64,000 nucleotides of DNA from Xenopus tropicalis (GCF_000004195.4 NC_030683.2:65832764-65896763), one strand, 5' to 3'. Numbered from the stretch's first letter, positions 34,543 through 47,544 are shown. Notes: a model not told the origin generated them from the sequence alone. Numbers and translations: made by a program.

Positions 34543-37500
34543 TCTATCCATCAGACAGGTTTAAAAATGTAATCTGCTAATATACTGTGTAGAGCAGTAT
34601 ATGGTGAATTAGCAGATGAGAAAGTTAAAGGAATACAGGAGCATTACTTCCTGCTGGTGCAGTTGTTCAGGCTGTCAGCCCAACAAATGGCATAACAAAT
34701 ATGATAATAGAAAGCTGGACATATCATGCATGGCCCCTTGTATGCTAACTCTCTGTTCAGCCCACAGGGAAGTACCATATAGGATGGGGCAGTCTATGGC
34801 CACCTTTAGGGAGTATGTGATATTTCATTATTTCCCTGGCCATAAAACTGTTTATGTATGAATCATTATTCTTAACAGCATGCAAAAATGTAGGTGTTTT
34901 AATATTTCAAGAACCACAGTAAAAAAAAAAATAGTAAAACTTAGGAAACTAAGGAATATCCAGCTTTTGTGCAGTGCAGTCTTCTAGCTTTAAGTTAAAT
35001 ATATTAATTTCTATAGAGACTAAGGTTTTTGTTGTAAATACATCAGTGTACAGTAGGTAGCACCAGTTGTTTTGGTCAGCAGATATAGATGGATGACACA
35101 TTTCTAAACGCTGAAGCTTCTTATATGATTCAGAATTACTAATTACAGTATGACAGTTGGATCTCTTCAGATGGATTTTGCTCACCACTTGGTGGCAGGT
35201 GGAGGTAATCATTTCCTGTGTGACATCCATTATTTCTCGGGGAAGAAAATGTGCATAATAATTGTCACATTTAAACCATTTTGTGATGGCCACTCCAATT
35301 AGAAATGGCATCAAGTTTATTCAAAGATATAAAATGCTCTAATTACAATTTCCTGTTCACCAGTTATTATGCTTGACTGGTATTCTGTAAATAGAGTAAA
35401 AAAAATAAAAATCTAATTTTAACCCATGGTGTGTGGATTAAAATGGTAATAATGATTTTGTCAGAAGACCATTTAAAAACATCATCAGCATCAGAGAGCC
35501 CATACATATACATTGATTCCTGTGAAATGAGTGCTGTTGAGGATGTTCTATTAGTTTTTATTGTACAATTTACTCCGCACACTTATAAAACATATAGTCA
35601 AGAGTGGTATGTTTTAAGTAATTTTTACTTAACAGTAGCAGCAATGCAATTATGTGATATAGAAAATAGTGATTTAGAAAAATCATTTCATAAGTACAAT
35701 ACATACCACGTAACTAAATAAAAAAAATGGAGAATCACCCCAATGCTTCAGAGGAAGCTTTTGACAAGGGGAATTCTGCCAAAACATTGGGGTGGTTCTC
35801 ATGTGCCCAATGGTATCCGTATGTAACTATTCCTACATGTAAAACGTTTTATAACAAAGCATGTATGTGAATCAATTTATCTGCATTTAACATTTGTATT
35901 CTAAAAGAAAAATGTACTGTATCTATAAAACTTTACAGGGTACATAACACATAAAATGATAACAGACACAGATGGCCCAAACAGAAATACCAAAACAGAA
36001 AATGCATACATTTGTGTATAATTTGTTAACTTATATAACACAATACAGTTCCAAAGCTGTTTCAATGTGTTTTAATCACATCAACAGCAAAAAAAATTAC
36101 ATAAACTAGTTAGACTTAATGCAGCTAACATTTCATAAATTGTCTCTATATGCTTTTGAAAGGGGAGCATGCTGCCTTCAAGAACCCCATTAAGCCATCC
36201 CTCTGGTGAAAACTTCAGCAATGTATATTGGGTGTAGCCCATATATAAACAAAGAGCCATTTAGGGCTTGAAACACATTGTGCCAATATGAGAGCACTTG
36301 TAGCAGGTTTTGCCTTTTTTCTTGCTTTTTGTATATTTTTGGCTTAAAACTCCAACAATAATGTGATGAATTTCTCTAGCATGTGTTACTTTTTTATTTG
36401 TAACCTGTATCAAAGTATTAGGAAGCAATGAATATATTATGGAGTAAAAATGAACATTCCAAAAATAGTAGGCATTTACGACTGACAGCCATGAATAGTG
36501 ACATTTTAAAGTATAATAGTCCTTTAAGCATGAAAAACATCAAAACCCAGTCACCTTATTATAAAAAGGGGCATGAATAGAGTTTTATTTCTATGAATAA
36601 AGAAGGTTCTTACAAAGAGAAGAAAAGTAAAATATAGAAATTGAATAGGACAAGAATAAAATGTAGAAATCATAGGATTATAGTGTGGAACTACTAAAAT
36701 AATGTTGAGTGTTCACCACTAATGTGCACACTAATATGTAGGAACTGGTGAGTGCACCACTAGCTAAATCAATACAAATGAGCACTCAGAACCATATAAA
36801 TATGGTCTTGTGCACATACTTAAAAGGCATCACATTCCCATCCCATATAAAGAGATATATCTTTAAGTTATAATAAGAAGCACAGAGCTCTGAAACGAGT
36901 AGGGGAGGAAATAATCTCCTTAACATTTTCACTAAATAGCTTTTGTTTTTAACTAACATATTATATGCTTTTAGAAAAATTCTAGTAGCTTTTGGTTATT
37001 TGGGAATACATTAGTGCATTTGATAATAATCATTTCAATTTTTTTTTATCAGAACATTTCTGTATAATATTCCTTCTTTTCGGTTCTGCTACTAAAAAGC
37101 CATTTCAGGTTCATTTCGCTGACAGTCACATCAGTTTCATACTGTGGGTGGCAGCAGCAGAAGAACTCCTGTCACGTATTACAATTTTACCTTTATATTA
37201 TTATTAACAGACAGTTGACAGGGTTATAAGGGCTACCGAATAGGACTGAATTTAATAGAACAGTTTCACTAAAGAAAATGCTTTTTATACTGAACGTTGT
37301 GTGTGACAAAAGAAAGCACTCCATTATATAGAATGCAGAGTAATATTAATTTATTTTGCTTTATGTATGTAGTGTTCAGCAATAGGGTCAAGCAGGCTTT
37401 TTTTTGGCTGGTACGGCTTTGTGGCTAAATTTGCAGTGGTGTGCTGAAAAAAAGAAACAAAGCAGACATCTTTATTATGCACCTCTTGACTTCCACATCA

Positions 37501-37689
37501 GCCAGTGGGATCACAGCTTTCCTCCAGTCTGTTGATTTTGCTGTCTGGGCTTGTGTTTGGAATAAGTTGGCAATACAGGAGCCTTTTTTTTCCTATGAAG
37601 AACAGTTGTAACATAGAAATGAGCTTCTCTAACACTGTAGGACAATGTATATGTCATTGCAGAACTAAATGCCTTTTTCAGTCTTTTTT
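34543..37689. other. No gene seen
   Basis: AT-rich. The longest frame (34949-35314, minus, 121 codons) has no recognisable motif. Confidence 0.5.
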
Positions 37690-38200
37690 CAGCAAAGCAA
37701 ACAAGCTCTTTTTGGTCTCATCAGACCAATGAACCTTCTACCTGGGCATTTTTCTTACTCAAAATGCATTAAAGTCAATTGGGGTTTTTTTGTCTCAGCC
37801 ACATTTTTCTAGGGGACTTTTTTGTCTTGGCAAATGTTTTTTCATAGCAAATTTTTGCCACAGCTTCATGAAAAAAATTGCCTATGGCAAAATGCGAAAT
37901 TTCACTGCAAATTCATGCCTGGTGAAAAAATTAGCTCATCACTACAGCTGTGCCACTCTCCTTTTCCATTTCTTAATGGTTGATTTAACTGTATTTCAAA
38001 GGATGTTAAGTGACCTGGAGATGTCCTTGTATCCTTTCTCTGACTTGAGCTTTTCAATCGCCTTTTTGCAGTGTTGTTTAAAGTGTTCTTTTGTCTTAAT
38101 CAAGGATAATTATTATTATATCTAGGAATTCAATGTTGTTTGACATAAAACATGAAAACTTCCCAGGGGATAAATACTTTTTATAGGCCCTATACATCAC
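37690..38200 (-). mobile_element. Tc1-like transposon relic split by a MITE
   Basis: Contains GTCTCATCAGACCAA (complement of the region encoding the WSDET-type motif) and, after the inserted MITE, ACTTGAGCTTTTCAATCGCC and GTTCTTTTGTCTTAATC segments typical of Tc1 5' coding sequence. Many indels. No frame survives. Confidence 0.45.
37784..37945. mobile_element. AGTGATGGGC-family MITE fragment
   Basis: The right end reads GAAAAAATTAGCTCATCACTAC and the interior has GGCAAATGTTTTTTCAT and TTCATGAAAAAAATTGCC. It is inserted in the Tc1 relic. Confidence 0.5.
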
Positions 38201-38899
38201 CACCAGAGATTTTACTTGTTTCTCACCAGAAAATGGTCAAACTGTTTTATTTTGATTTATTGATATTTAGACATTGGATTTTTGGGTATTTTATTTGAGG
38301 TTCCCAAAAGATTTGTTTGTCTACTATGATATTATGATTTCTATAACTGGTATATCTGTAGAACTTATTGTTATTTAAAATGCTTTTAAAATCATTTCTA
38401 ATCTCATAAAATCACTTCCTTTGCTATTTCCCATGTCAGTTTAAATATATAATATGGCTAGTTGTAATATCTAACTTGTTTACTCTTCAGAAAAATTGGA
38501 AATCAATGATGCATTGAAGTTAATAAAGGAGAAATGATTGTGAATATCCGTAAGTACCAGTAACAGCAAGGAGAAAGGTCATCCCAGGGAAAATATCATT
38601 CTTGCACCCAGCTCTTTAATTTCAAGTCAAAGGTTGTAGCTGGGTTAAAGCATGTGACAGGTAATGTCATACATTATGGATATAAGGAACATTAATCACA
38701 TGTTGTCATAGAAAAATTAGAATATGGTTCATTTATTTAAGTTTGAATCTATTAAAGGGTTTTAGGTAAATACTCTTAGAACTGAAAGACTATCTAAATG
38801 TCCTTGCATACCAGGAAACAGGCATGTCAAATACCCGAAATGACTCATTAATGATGGGGCTCAAGGTGAAAAGTGTAAAATCCTGGAACAAAGGATGGC
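38201..38899. other. No gene seen
   Basis: Non-coding. Confidence 0.4.
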
Positions 38900-40010
38900 T
38901 AGAAGGCTGAAGAAGATTTTAAACTAAAAGAAGGTGGAGGGAGAAGAAAACAGCAATAGATAACTGTGGAATATAGGTTAGGTAAGAATGTCAGCATAAA
39001 AGAGGAAAATGGGTATAAAAACGTACATACTTGTAACAGTATTAAATATGTGTTAACTACTGCAAGAATCTTGCCCGGTAAAATAAGTAAGCATGAGTTA
39101 ATGGCATTGGATAAGAAACACTGTATCATAGCTAAAACATGGCTGAAGAGTTATGCACAGAATTTGTAAGTTTTGGATTTTGGAGAAGACCAAATCCACC
39201 ACAAATGATTTTGGCCAAATACTGATTCAAATCTCTAATCTAATTTGCATATTTCTGAACTTAATACAAATTCACTGAAATATGAATCCTGTAAAATTTT
39301 CAGGGAATTGCCCAAACCCTATTCGGTATTTGGTACATCCCTAGCAAATACAGAGGGGTATAATGCTTGTAACAGTAAAAGTAAAAAGAGCAGGCATGAT
39401 CTAAAACCCAGTATGAAAGAATGGTATGTGATGGAAGTAAATGATAGGGCTGAACCCATATGGGTATAACTTTTAGAGTGTGAAAGGCAACAGGTAAGTT
39501 AATTGTGGGACTATGCTACAGACATACTCATGTAATTGGTGCTCAGCCTGAGGCAGCCACATTTCCTCTTTGATGTCAGAGCTAGTCAAGGGGAAGCTGC
39601 ATTACTAGTGCAGGGAGCACTATTGTGCACTCTGCAATAGAAGAGCCAATGTTCCTTTTTAAAACAAAAAATTTGGCTCTTAAAATGACCAGATATGGCT
39701 TTTTTCTGTCCCTCTTAACTGACTGCTCACTGATGCTTGAGAAAAGGTTCTTACCCATTCTTCTGGCAGGAGTGGCCCTGTGCTCAGCTACTTTTGCAGA
39801 TATAAATGTCTGCAAGTTGAATGATAATAATATGGGATTTTAACTACCCACATTTCAACTGAAGTGGCTGTATTACCAATACATTTAATGGAAAGGTTGC
39901 ATAATATTTTATCTCATGGACTGCTGAGAACCACCATTTCATATTGGATCTTGTGATCTCTAACAATGCAACACATGTAGTACACCAAGGTAACGGTGAC
40001 ATTTACATAA
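38900..40010 (+). mobile_element. LINE endonuclease-domain remnant (CR1/L2-like)
   Basis: Discontinuous plus-strand frames resemble the AP-endonuclease domain of CR1-like LINEs in the right order. ARILPGKISKHELMALDKK then IIAKTWL at 39060-39140 sits where NARS...IIAITETWL is expected. HDLKPSMKEW and NDRAEPIWV lie at 39400-39465. A MGDFNYP-like MGF-NYPHFN lies at 39830-39860, and HFILDLVISNN at 39925-39970. Stops and frameshifts throughout. A non-matching 300-bp stretch (39480-39820) may be an insertion. Confidence 0.55.
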
Positions 40011-40232
40011 GCATAGACTGGAGTCTATGCCTCTGTTTATATCCAAAATATTTAATGCACATATTGAAGACTTATTTAATAAATACATAAATATGTTATT
40101 ACAAAAAATAAAATGTACTCGCAAATTCCCAATGTAAAATAACTTATCTGGTTAATCACATGCTAAATAAGTACATAGGGGGTTCTATTGCGCTTATCAC
40201 CTATAGCAATCAGCAGGTAGCAATTGCTGGCA
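40011..40232. other. No gene seen
   Basis: Short non-coding stretch. Confidence 0.3.
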
Positions 40233-40510
40233 ACTAGTTATGAGCGAATCTTTTTTGGTGTGACTGTACCACTGCACCTTTTTTGAAGCGACTGCGAGTT
40301 TTTATTCAGCAAAAGTTTGTGCCAGTTTTGTGTATTTTGTGAAATTTTTGTGAAATTTGTCTCCTGCTCTTAGCACTTAAAGACCAATTCATGAAATGCT
40401 TGTAAAGCACTACTTTTTCTCATGCGTGCAATGATTTTTTACGTGACCACAACTTTTTCGACACAGCTGCAACTTTTTTGACGCAACTGTGACTTTTTTA
40501 CTCATCATTA
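40233..40510. mobile_element. AGTGATGGGC-family MITE, diverged
   Basis: Begins AACTAGTTATGAGCGAATC and ends in the inverted TTTTTACTCATCATTAA. The interior has repeated GCAACTTTTTTGACGC-type words. Confidence 0.5.
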
Positions 40511-42469
40511 ATCATATCAAATAATTTACATTATGCAATCAATTTTCTTTCTAGCACTCCTGACATTAGAGAATCTGCTCCTCACAAGATGATTTTTAGG
40601 ACCAGACAATTTGTTTGTGGGAAAGATTGGTGAAAAGGGGATTTTTTTTGTCAGTTTAACCAGGAAGTATTTGAGAGAGCAGTGCAAGCTCACCAACCTG
40701 CTTTGTTAAAAACTGGAATAAATAAGAGGTCCCATAAATGAACGTGATTTGAAAAGTAGGCAAAGTGAAAAGAAGTGGTTAAGGAAATATAAAGGCATCT
40801 TGTTATAATAATCCTGATCACTTTTATACTATTCTTAGACTTACACAGAAGCAAGGAAAATATTTGGACAACCCAGCCCGTTTTCATCAAGTGACAAAAT
40901 CCAATTCAGTGATACTTGACCAAACTAAATTTAGAGACCACACCACACCTATCTATAAATGCTACCGATATGTCACTATTGACTTTTCCTCCAGTCTGTT
41001 TTCCCTGGCAGACACCAACCAAATTGTACCCAATAGCCCAGTTAAGGGACTTGCCCTGACCCTGAGCCTGTTTTTTGGACTTTGTTTTACTTGGACTTTG
41101 TATCTGTCTGATAATACTCATCTCTGCTGGGTTTTTGTAAAGCCTTATGTTTTACTTAGCACCTCAGCTCCTGTCTGGTAATTCAGTGTGTAATTCTTAC
41201 ACAATCACATAAGCTATGTTCAATTTTTATACCTTCCTGGGTTCTTTTTTTTTTGGGGGGGGGGGGGGGAGGGAAGACGGTGAACCAGAAAACCCAGAGA
41301 AAATCAACACACTCCCACAATTTTTGGGAGCTCCTTTCTGTACATGAAATCATCCTAAGGAATCTCTTGGCACTGTTCCTTCTAACCCCATTCCACTAAC
41401 AGTTATGATCACAGCGCATAACAACATATTTGTAATGTGTGACAAGGCTGAGCAATAGGCACATGAGAGCACATGAGTGAATAAGTCTAATACATTAATC
41501 TTAAGAGCAAACACATGAAGTTGTGATACCAGGCTGGAATGGCAGTTGATAAAGAGCTGGCAATGTATTCTCTAGTAAGGACAATTGAGCACAAAGCAGG
41601 AAGTAAAAAAACATATTTTGACAAATACTGAACTGTTTTAGAGTATTAGCTTCCACCTGTATATTACATGCTTATACTATCTTGCTATTACTTAAAATGT
41701 TATTTTACCCTAAACCCTAGGAGATGTCCATTATATAAACAGACTTCCTGAATCAAACCATACCATTGCTGGAAAACATGTAATACAGCTGAATTATCTA
41801 CATAATTAAGTGGCAAAATGAGGCACTTTTTCATATATCATGCTCTTTTTGGGGGGTTTGGAGAGACATGTACCTCACTAATGACATGTAAAAGAAAACA
41901 TAAGAATATTGTCTCTTTCTACATTAAAGAACCAGGGAATTACTAGATGAATGCAGAAAGACCTGTAGTACCATTTGTGGCTCAGGGAGTGTCATGTGCT
42001 ACTATGGAATGTCATGTTCCTTGTCAGCACCAATAGATTAGCAAACAGTGCTTTAAATTCACACTTCAGGAAAGAAGATAAGGACCCTTGGTGGTTGGTT
42101 TGGGAGTCTGTGCTGAAGCTGCTGCCTAAATATACTGTCAACCCCATGATTACAAATTCAAGTGGCCAAGACTATCTGTTGTACTAGTCTGTCTGCTACG
42201 GTTCAGGTTAGTAATGGATTAAAATTAAACACAAGTAAAATACTGTAAATACCTTTACCACATGATTGTCACGCTGATCAGGGATTATAAAACTCTAATA
42301 CATGACTCTGATTATGAAAGACTGATACATGTATTTCCAGTGATCATTGCAAAATCTGTTAGCATTTCTCAGTTTTGTAAACTCATGCTAAACTACATAC
42401 CTTCCAACCTTCATCTTTAAAACTTTACTCTTTGCAACCCTAACCCTCATAACCCTAATCCTAAAATTA
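40511..42469. other. No gene seen
   Basis: Non-coding. A T run followed by a G run lies at 41247-41270. A short telomere-like CCCTAACCCT stretch lies near 42438. Confidence 0.5.
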
Positions 42470-42610
42470 GGGAGATTATAGGGAGATTATTTAATCTCAG
42501 ATACTGCAGATGACTAATCTCCCTGAAATACCTTTCCACCAACAAAAACTTAATCGCCAGTGGAAAGGTATATGCGTTGTTTCCGAAGTCGTGCAAAGTT
42601 TCCTGCAGAA
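42470..42610. mobile_element. Worn copy of the GGGCCGTGGC / GGGAGATTAG MITE
   Basis: GGGAGATTATTTAATCTC, GACTAATCTCCCTGAAATACC and AATCGCCAGTGGAAAGGTA parallel 30500-30600. The termini are not resolved. Confidence 0.5.
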
Positions 42611-42779
42611 TGAAAAAATGCTTGTTTGTCCTCCATTAATGTTATGTATAGTGAAATTAAGCTGTCTGTTGCTTTAATGCATTTTTCAAATTTTTACATT
42701 TTCCAAGATTTTGCACCATTTTTTCTGGTCCCGTGGTAAATGTAAAATGGGGGTTCATTGGGGAAAGACTGGCCAGCTT

Positions 42780-43542
42780 CAAAAGTTAGTTACCGGACTC
42801 TTTCTCTCTTCTCCCGGGACCAGCGTAGACCTTTGTTGGGAACAGTAGTGATGACCACAATGAAGTGCATTAAACCAAAACTGACTTTATTAGAGGCTTC
42901 ATAGCAAAGTAGGGCAAACTGGAGTAAACCAACTAGGAAACTTACATTTTCACAAGTATGAGTCACATATACTCTCATACAAAATATTGTCCTTAAAGCC
43001 TGCAGGACCCCTGTCTCACTTCACAGTACCCAAGCATCACACAGCATGCCTTCTATGAAGCCTCTGGGGCCCCTGTCTCTCTCTACAGTACCCAAGCTTT
43101 ACACAGCAAACCTTCTCTGAAGCCTCCAGGGCCCCTGTCTCTCTCTACAGTACCCAAGCTTCTCCTGGTCTCTCTCTCTCTCTCTACAGTTCTTCTACAA
43201 GGCTGGTACCCTAATCCTACAAATTTACAACCCATGTCTGGCATTACAATCACCTCTGGGGCTCTACCCTAACTACTGACTCCTTGTGGGGACCTGTGTT
43301 CTTCTTACTAACTAACCTTTCTAACTCTTACTCCTAGAGCAAGCTAGTTATCACTTTCTACCTCCCAATCCATCCTAGCAAGGGACAGATAGCCACCTGG
43401 TTCCTAATCAGTAGCATCTGTCTCTCTGCAGATCTTATGAGGCTGAAAGAAGAAGTGCCTCAGCACTGTACTGCCTTATATAGACTCTACAGGTGAACCT
43501 GGTGCCACCTGCTGACTAGACCTGCACCTCGCTAACTATTTA
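42780..43542 (-). mobile_element. LTR-like sequence with 62-bp repeats (tentative)
   Basis: On the minus strand a TATATAAGG (near 43472) lies about 590 bp before an AATAAAGTC (near 42885), the same layout as the family A solo LTRs. Three 62-bp tandem units occur between them. No target duplication was found. Confidence 0.35.
42997..43172. repeat. 62-bp tandem repeat, about 2.8 copies
   Basis: Units start AGCCTGCAGG (42997), AGCCTCTGGG (43059) and AGCCTCCAGG (43121). Each contains CCCCTGTCTC and CAGTACCCAAGC. Confidence 0.9.
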
Positions 43543-43633
43543 CACATATAAAATATTTCTTTATTTTTACCTCTTTATAAGCTGGCCCAAATTATGTTCA
43601 GCTGGCAATTCAGGAAGTTTTAAAACCCTAGAC

Positions 43634-44569
43634 CAGTGCTGTCCAACTGGCGGCCCGCGGGCCACATGCGGCCCGCGACCCCCCTCTGTGTGGCCCCCCA
43701 CCTGTCTGGCTGCTTTCATGGCTTACTCTTGTGTAAGCTTTAAATTGTAACAGTACTGTGATTAACTGCCCCCCCTGCATGGTTCTCACCTCAGATTCAG
43801 GCTGTAATCAGGCTGTATTGTTTAAAAATGTTTTGTTCACACCTTTTAATCTCTGCATTGTTCACCCCCTGCAGTGTTCACACCTCAGGCTCAGGCTGTA
43901 ATCACCCCCATTGTTCCCCTGTTCACACCTCAGGAGCAGTAGAAACCCACAAATAATCCCTGCATACTACAAAAAGAACATATACTGAGGTGGTACTGCA
44001 ATTAAAAAGTTTTTTTAATATATAGTTATTGTGCAGGCTGTAGGAGCAGTGCCAACATTGTGTCACTGTAGGCTGCCTGTGTGTGCCATACACACAGGCA
44101 GCATAGGGCAAGCAAAGTATGGCACACACAGGCAGAGTAGGGCAGGCAGAGTATGGCACACACAGGCCAAGTTTGGCACAAACCAGCCAAGAATGGCACA
44201 CACAGTGAAAGTATGGCACACGCAGGCAGGGTAGGGAAGGCAGAATATGGCACACACAGGCAGGGTAGGGAAGGCAGAGTATGGCACACACAGGCAGGGT
44301 AGGGCAGGCAGAGTATGGCACACACAAAGGCAGGGTAGGGCAGGCAGAGTATGGCACACACACAGGCAGGGTAGGGCGGCAGAGTATGGCAGGTTTTTGC
44401 TGTACTACAACCATTAATATGGGTATGGTCATGTGATAACATGGGTGTGGTTTTAAGTGGGTGCGGTTTCAAAAAGGGGAGTGGTCAAAACTGGCTTCCA
44501 TTATCGGCCCTCTACCATGTAGGCAAGAAAAATTCCGGCCCTCTGTACAACAGAAGTTGGACAGCACTG
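43634..44569 (+). mobile_element. Non-autonomous hAT element, copy 1
   Basis: The termini CAGTGCTGTCCAACT and, complemented, CAGTGCTGTCCAACT are bracketed by an 8-bp target duplication CCCTAGAC/CCCTAGAT (43626-43633, 44570-44577). The 8-bp duplication and CAGNG ends are diagnostic of hAT. The left subterminal region has the GC-rich palindrome GCGGCCCGCGGGCC. The interior holds a 35-bp minisatellite. No transposase. Confidence 0.92.
44085..44385. repeat. ~35-bp minisatellite inside hAT copy 1
   Basis: Roughly eight units of TATGGCACACACAGGCAGGG followed by TAGGGCAGGCAGAG. The long cysteine/proline-rich minus-strand frames (44432-43923 and overlapping) are by-products of this repeat. Confidence 0.9.
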
Positions 44570-44577
44570 CCCTAGAT

Positions 44578-45057
44578 AATCAGTTTGACTACGACTCTGA
44601 TAAAGAAAGACATAGAGTGAGGTCTTTTAATTGAACCTACAGAAGTCTACGTACTTGTATGCACACTGTTGCCTATCCAGAGGTTGTAATACTGCCATAA
44701 TTGTGAGGTTGCTGAACTATTACTGCAAAAGAAAGCTGTATTATTTTTTTGAACTCTTTCTCATTATACTGCTGCCACCTGAAATAATAGCCATTTGTTT
44801 TTAAGAAACTTTTTGCTGTCCTGGCAATTGCTATGATAGAACCTGTCAGTGGTTCTACTGTAAATTGTTGTTCTACTTGAATTTGGAATACCAGTATTCT
44901 CCATACAAATCTAACAATACAATTTAAAATAAGGGTTTTTGGCATTATCAATAAAACATTTTTTGCCATCAATAACATCAAATTCAGAAATATGCAATTT
45001 AACTTACAAAATTTTACTACATCCTTTTGGTGGTTTAGACAATTGTGTACTTGTAAT
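44578..45057. other. No gene seen
   Basis: Non-coding. A 140-codon minus-strand frame (45095-44673) has no recognisable motif. Confidence 0.4.
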
Positions 45058-46043
45058 TTAAAGGGGTTGTTCACCTTTGAGTTAACTTTTAGCATGATGT
45101 ATTCTGAGGCAGTTTGGAAAGTTGGAAGTTTCAGCAGCTACTTGGTTGCTAGGGTGCAAGTTACCTCAGTAACCAGGGAGTGGTTTGGATGAGAGACTGG
45201 TACATGAATAGGAGAGGGATTTAATAGGAAGAAAGTTACAAAATGTAACAATAAAACTGTAACCTCACAGAGCAATAGTTTTTGGCTGCCGGGGTCAGTG
45301 ACCCCCATTTAAAGGAGAAGGAAAGGCTATTAAAGAGTTAATCTTAAAATGCAGGCATACCTTCAGTTCTCTCAATAGTGCCCTTAAGTCTCCCCATATT
45401 TCTTCCGTTCAGAGGATCAGAAGCCAAACAGTTAGAAAAAATGCTGAGCTGGGTAGAGAAGATTCCCATAATGTATCGCTCTTCCCCCAGACTTGGAGAC
45501 TCGGGACTATAGGCGGCGCATGCGCACAAACAGGAGGCTCCCCCTAGCGTTTGGTCGGCATGGCAACCCCAGCACTTACACAGCGGCAGCATGAGTATGA
45601 GACACAGCGGCAGAATGAACATGAAACACCGCTGCCACCGCCACCCACCGCCGTGGCGGTTTGGTTCCACATAAGGACGCAGCTGCTGGGGGGGAGACAC
45701 AGAAGGACGCAGGGGGGAGGGGGGGCCTCCCCTGTTAAAGATGGTGGCGCCGTTCACTGAAAAAAGTATGTAGAATGTAGCAGAGTATCTCTGTAAATCT
45801 TTCATTAGGCAAGCCAGAATTATAGCATTTTTACACAGCAATAGTAGTACTATTTAATAGTGTGCTTCATAGATTTTGACTTTCCTTCTCCTTTAAAAAC
45901 TGCAAAGAGTTGGAAGAAAAAAGGCTAATAATTCAAAAACTATAACATATAAATAATGAAAATCAATACAAAAGTTGCTTAGAATTGGCCATTCTACAAC
46001 ATTCTTTAACATGCTAAAAGTTAAAGGTGAACCACCCCTTTAA
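45058..46043. mobile_element. T2-type MITE carrying a second T2-type MITE
   Basis: TTAAAGGGGTTGTTCACCTT at the left and the inverted AAAGGTGAACCACCCCTTTAA at the right, with TTAA at both edges. The usual interior words GGGGTCAGTGACCCCCATTT and CAAAGAGTTGGAAGAA are separated by the insert at 45309-45896. Confidence 0.88.
45309..45896. mobile_element. T2-type MITE nested at TTAA
   Basis: TTAAAGGAGAAGGAAAG at the left and the complement CTTTCCTTCTCCTTTAA at the right. The TTAA target is duplicated at both edges. The interior is GC-rich (45500-45740). The host element resumes exactly on each side. Confidence 0.88.
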
Positions 46044-46198
46044 TGATTTTCTTGTGTAAATTTGTCTACTTGGTATAAGTTGCACTCCACATTTCTATTG
46101 AACATTTTTAGAAAGATAAAGTTAAATTGGCTTTACAAACATTTAACTCCAAATTTGTCTTTACTACAATTATTTCCCCAAAGACCAAATTAAATGAG

Positions 46199-46430
46199 TT
46201 AAAGGAGAACTATACCCCCCGTCTATAAAAACCCCCTTAACTATCACTGCCTTGACCCCTCACCTCTCCCTTATCCCATAGTTTCTAAGTTTAACAACGC
46301 AGCTGCGTACCTGGACAACATCTTCTTTGGAACTGAGCAGTCTTCGGGTCTCACTGCCGACACGGCCCTGCTTGCGCATGCGCGGTTTAAGCAGATTTTT
46401 AAAAATCTAGGTGCGGCGGGGTGGCATGCT
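46199..46430. mobile_element. T2-type MITE, one end only
   Basis: Begins TTAAAGGAGAACTATACCCC, a common frog T2 start, and runs on to the GCTTGCGCATGCGCGG region. The opposite end was not found. Confidence 0.55.
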
Positions 46431-47544
46431 ATATATATAGCATATAGTGGTATATTTGATCAGCTCATACAGTTTTCAGTCTTATGTATATGCAAATGGT
46501 ACTCAAATATACCTCTGTTCTCCAGACCTGCTATCACTAACTCAGGTCTCTGACGGGCCTACAACTTCATCAATGTCTAAACGGGCCTATCAACTCTCTA
46601 AAACTCTCTAAAATTAAACTTGTAATCTTTACACATGTGTTTTTCTACCTGTTGTAACTAAAACCATATATCCCTAGTTATTCAAGTCTTAGTAGTCACT
46701 TTTAAACTCTCATTTCTCTTTTATTCCCCACATCCGAACATTCACAAAATCCTGCTGCTTTAATCTTAGGAACATTTCCAATAAACAACTTTCGTCATAA
46801 AAGTGACAACCAAATTATTTATTTATTGTCTTGTCAGATGTGTATAGACTACTGCAACACACTTGTCTGCAGAATACACCTGTTCTAAATGATTAAATTC
46901 CAATCCATCATGCACACTGTGCTATTAGTAATGCACCTCGTTACCTGCTGTTTTTTCTGCCAAACCCTCTACTGGCTTGTCATACACAGAATTCAAAATC
47001 TCTAACAAACTTATAAAGAACTCAGTAATGTCACACTGTCATACATTACCACTTTAATAACCTGGTACACTCTGCCAAACTCACAAACAAAAATTCACCA
47101 TAATCAGGTGCACTATGACTAAACTTGCTCACTTATTACACCTTCACACTTTCATATCCAGGACTTTTCACATGCTACTGGAAAACCTTTACCCATCACC
47201 TTAGAGACTCCAGATACTTCAGTCCCTCAGAATTTACTTAAAACGTCACTTTCCTTCCAAACCTTTAATCTACCCCCTTCCCCCCTATAAACACTAGTTT
47301 ACCAATTTAAACTGCATACTTACTACTACTCTTGACTGACAACACCTCTACAAACAAACAGTTACCCTCACCTTATGCCTCACATCCAAGGCCTTCTTAC
47401 CCTGCAGCTGTGTGCATCTACTGTACATCAATGTTTCAATGTGCAATATGCCATTTGTGATGCAAAATATAATATAATATAATATATAGATATATTATAT
47501 ATAATATAAATTTTAAAATGATTATATCTAACTAACTAGAAAAG
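46431..47544. other. No gene seen
   Basis: Non-coding. An AT-dinucleotide-rich stretch (47468-47512) could be unstable. Confidence 0.45.

Noticed and set aside
34949..35314. 121-codon minus-strand frame
   Set aside because: No domain, no splice signals that make sense and AT-rich composition. It is probably chance, though I cannot exclude an old pseudogene.
42437..42467. Telomere-like CCCTAACCCT stretch
   Set aside because: Only two or three imperfect units, too short to call an interstitial telomeric repeat.
43923..44472. Long cysteine/proline-rich minus-strand frames (169 and 148 codons)
   Set aside because: They translate the 35-bp minisatellite of a hAT element in several frames. Repetition, not coding selection, keeps them open.
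44673..45095. 140-codon minus-strand frame
   Set aside because: Low-complexity, Leu/Asn/Lys-rich translation of AT-rich DNA. It overlaps the edge of a T2 MITE.
45344..45841. 165-codon minus-strand frame in GC-rich sequence
   Set aside because: Lies entirely inside the nested T2 MITE. The GC-rich interior keeps it open by chance.
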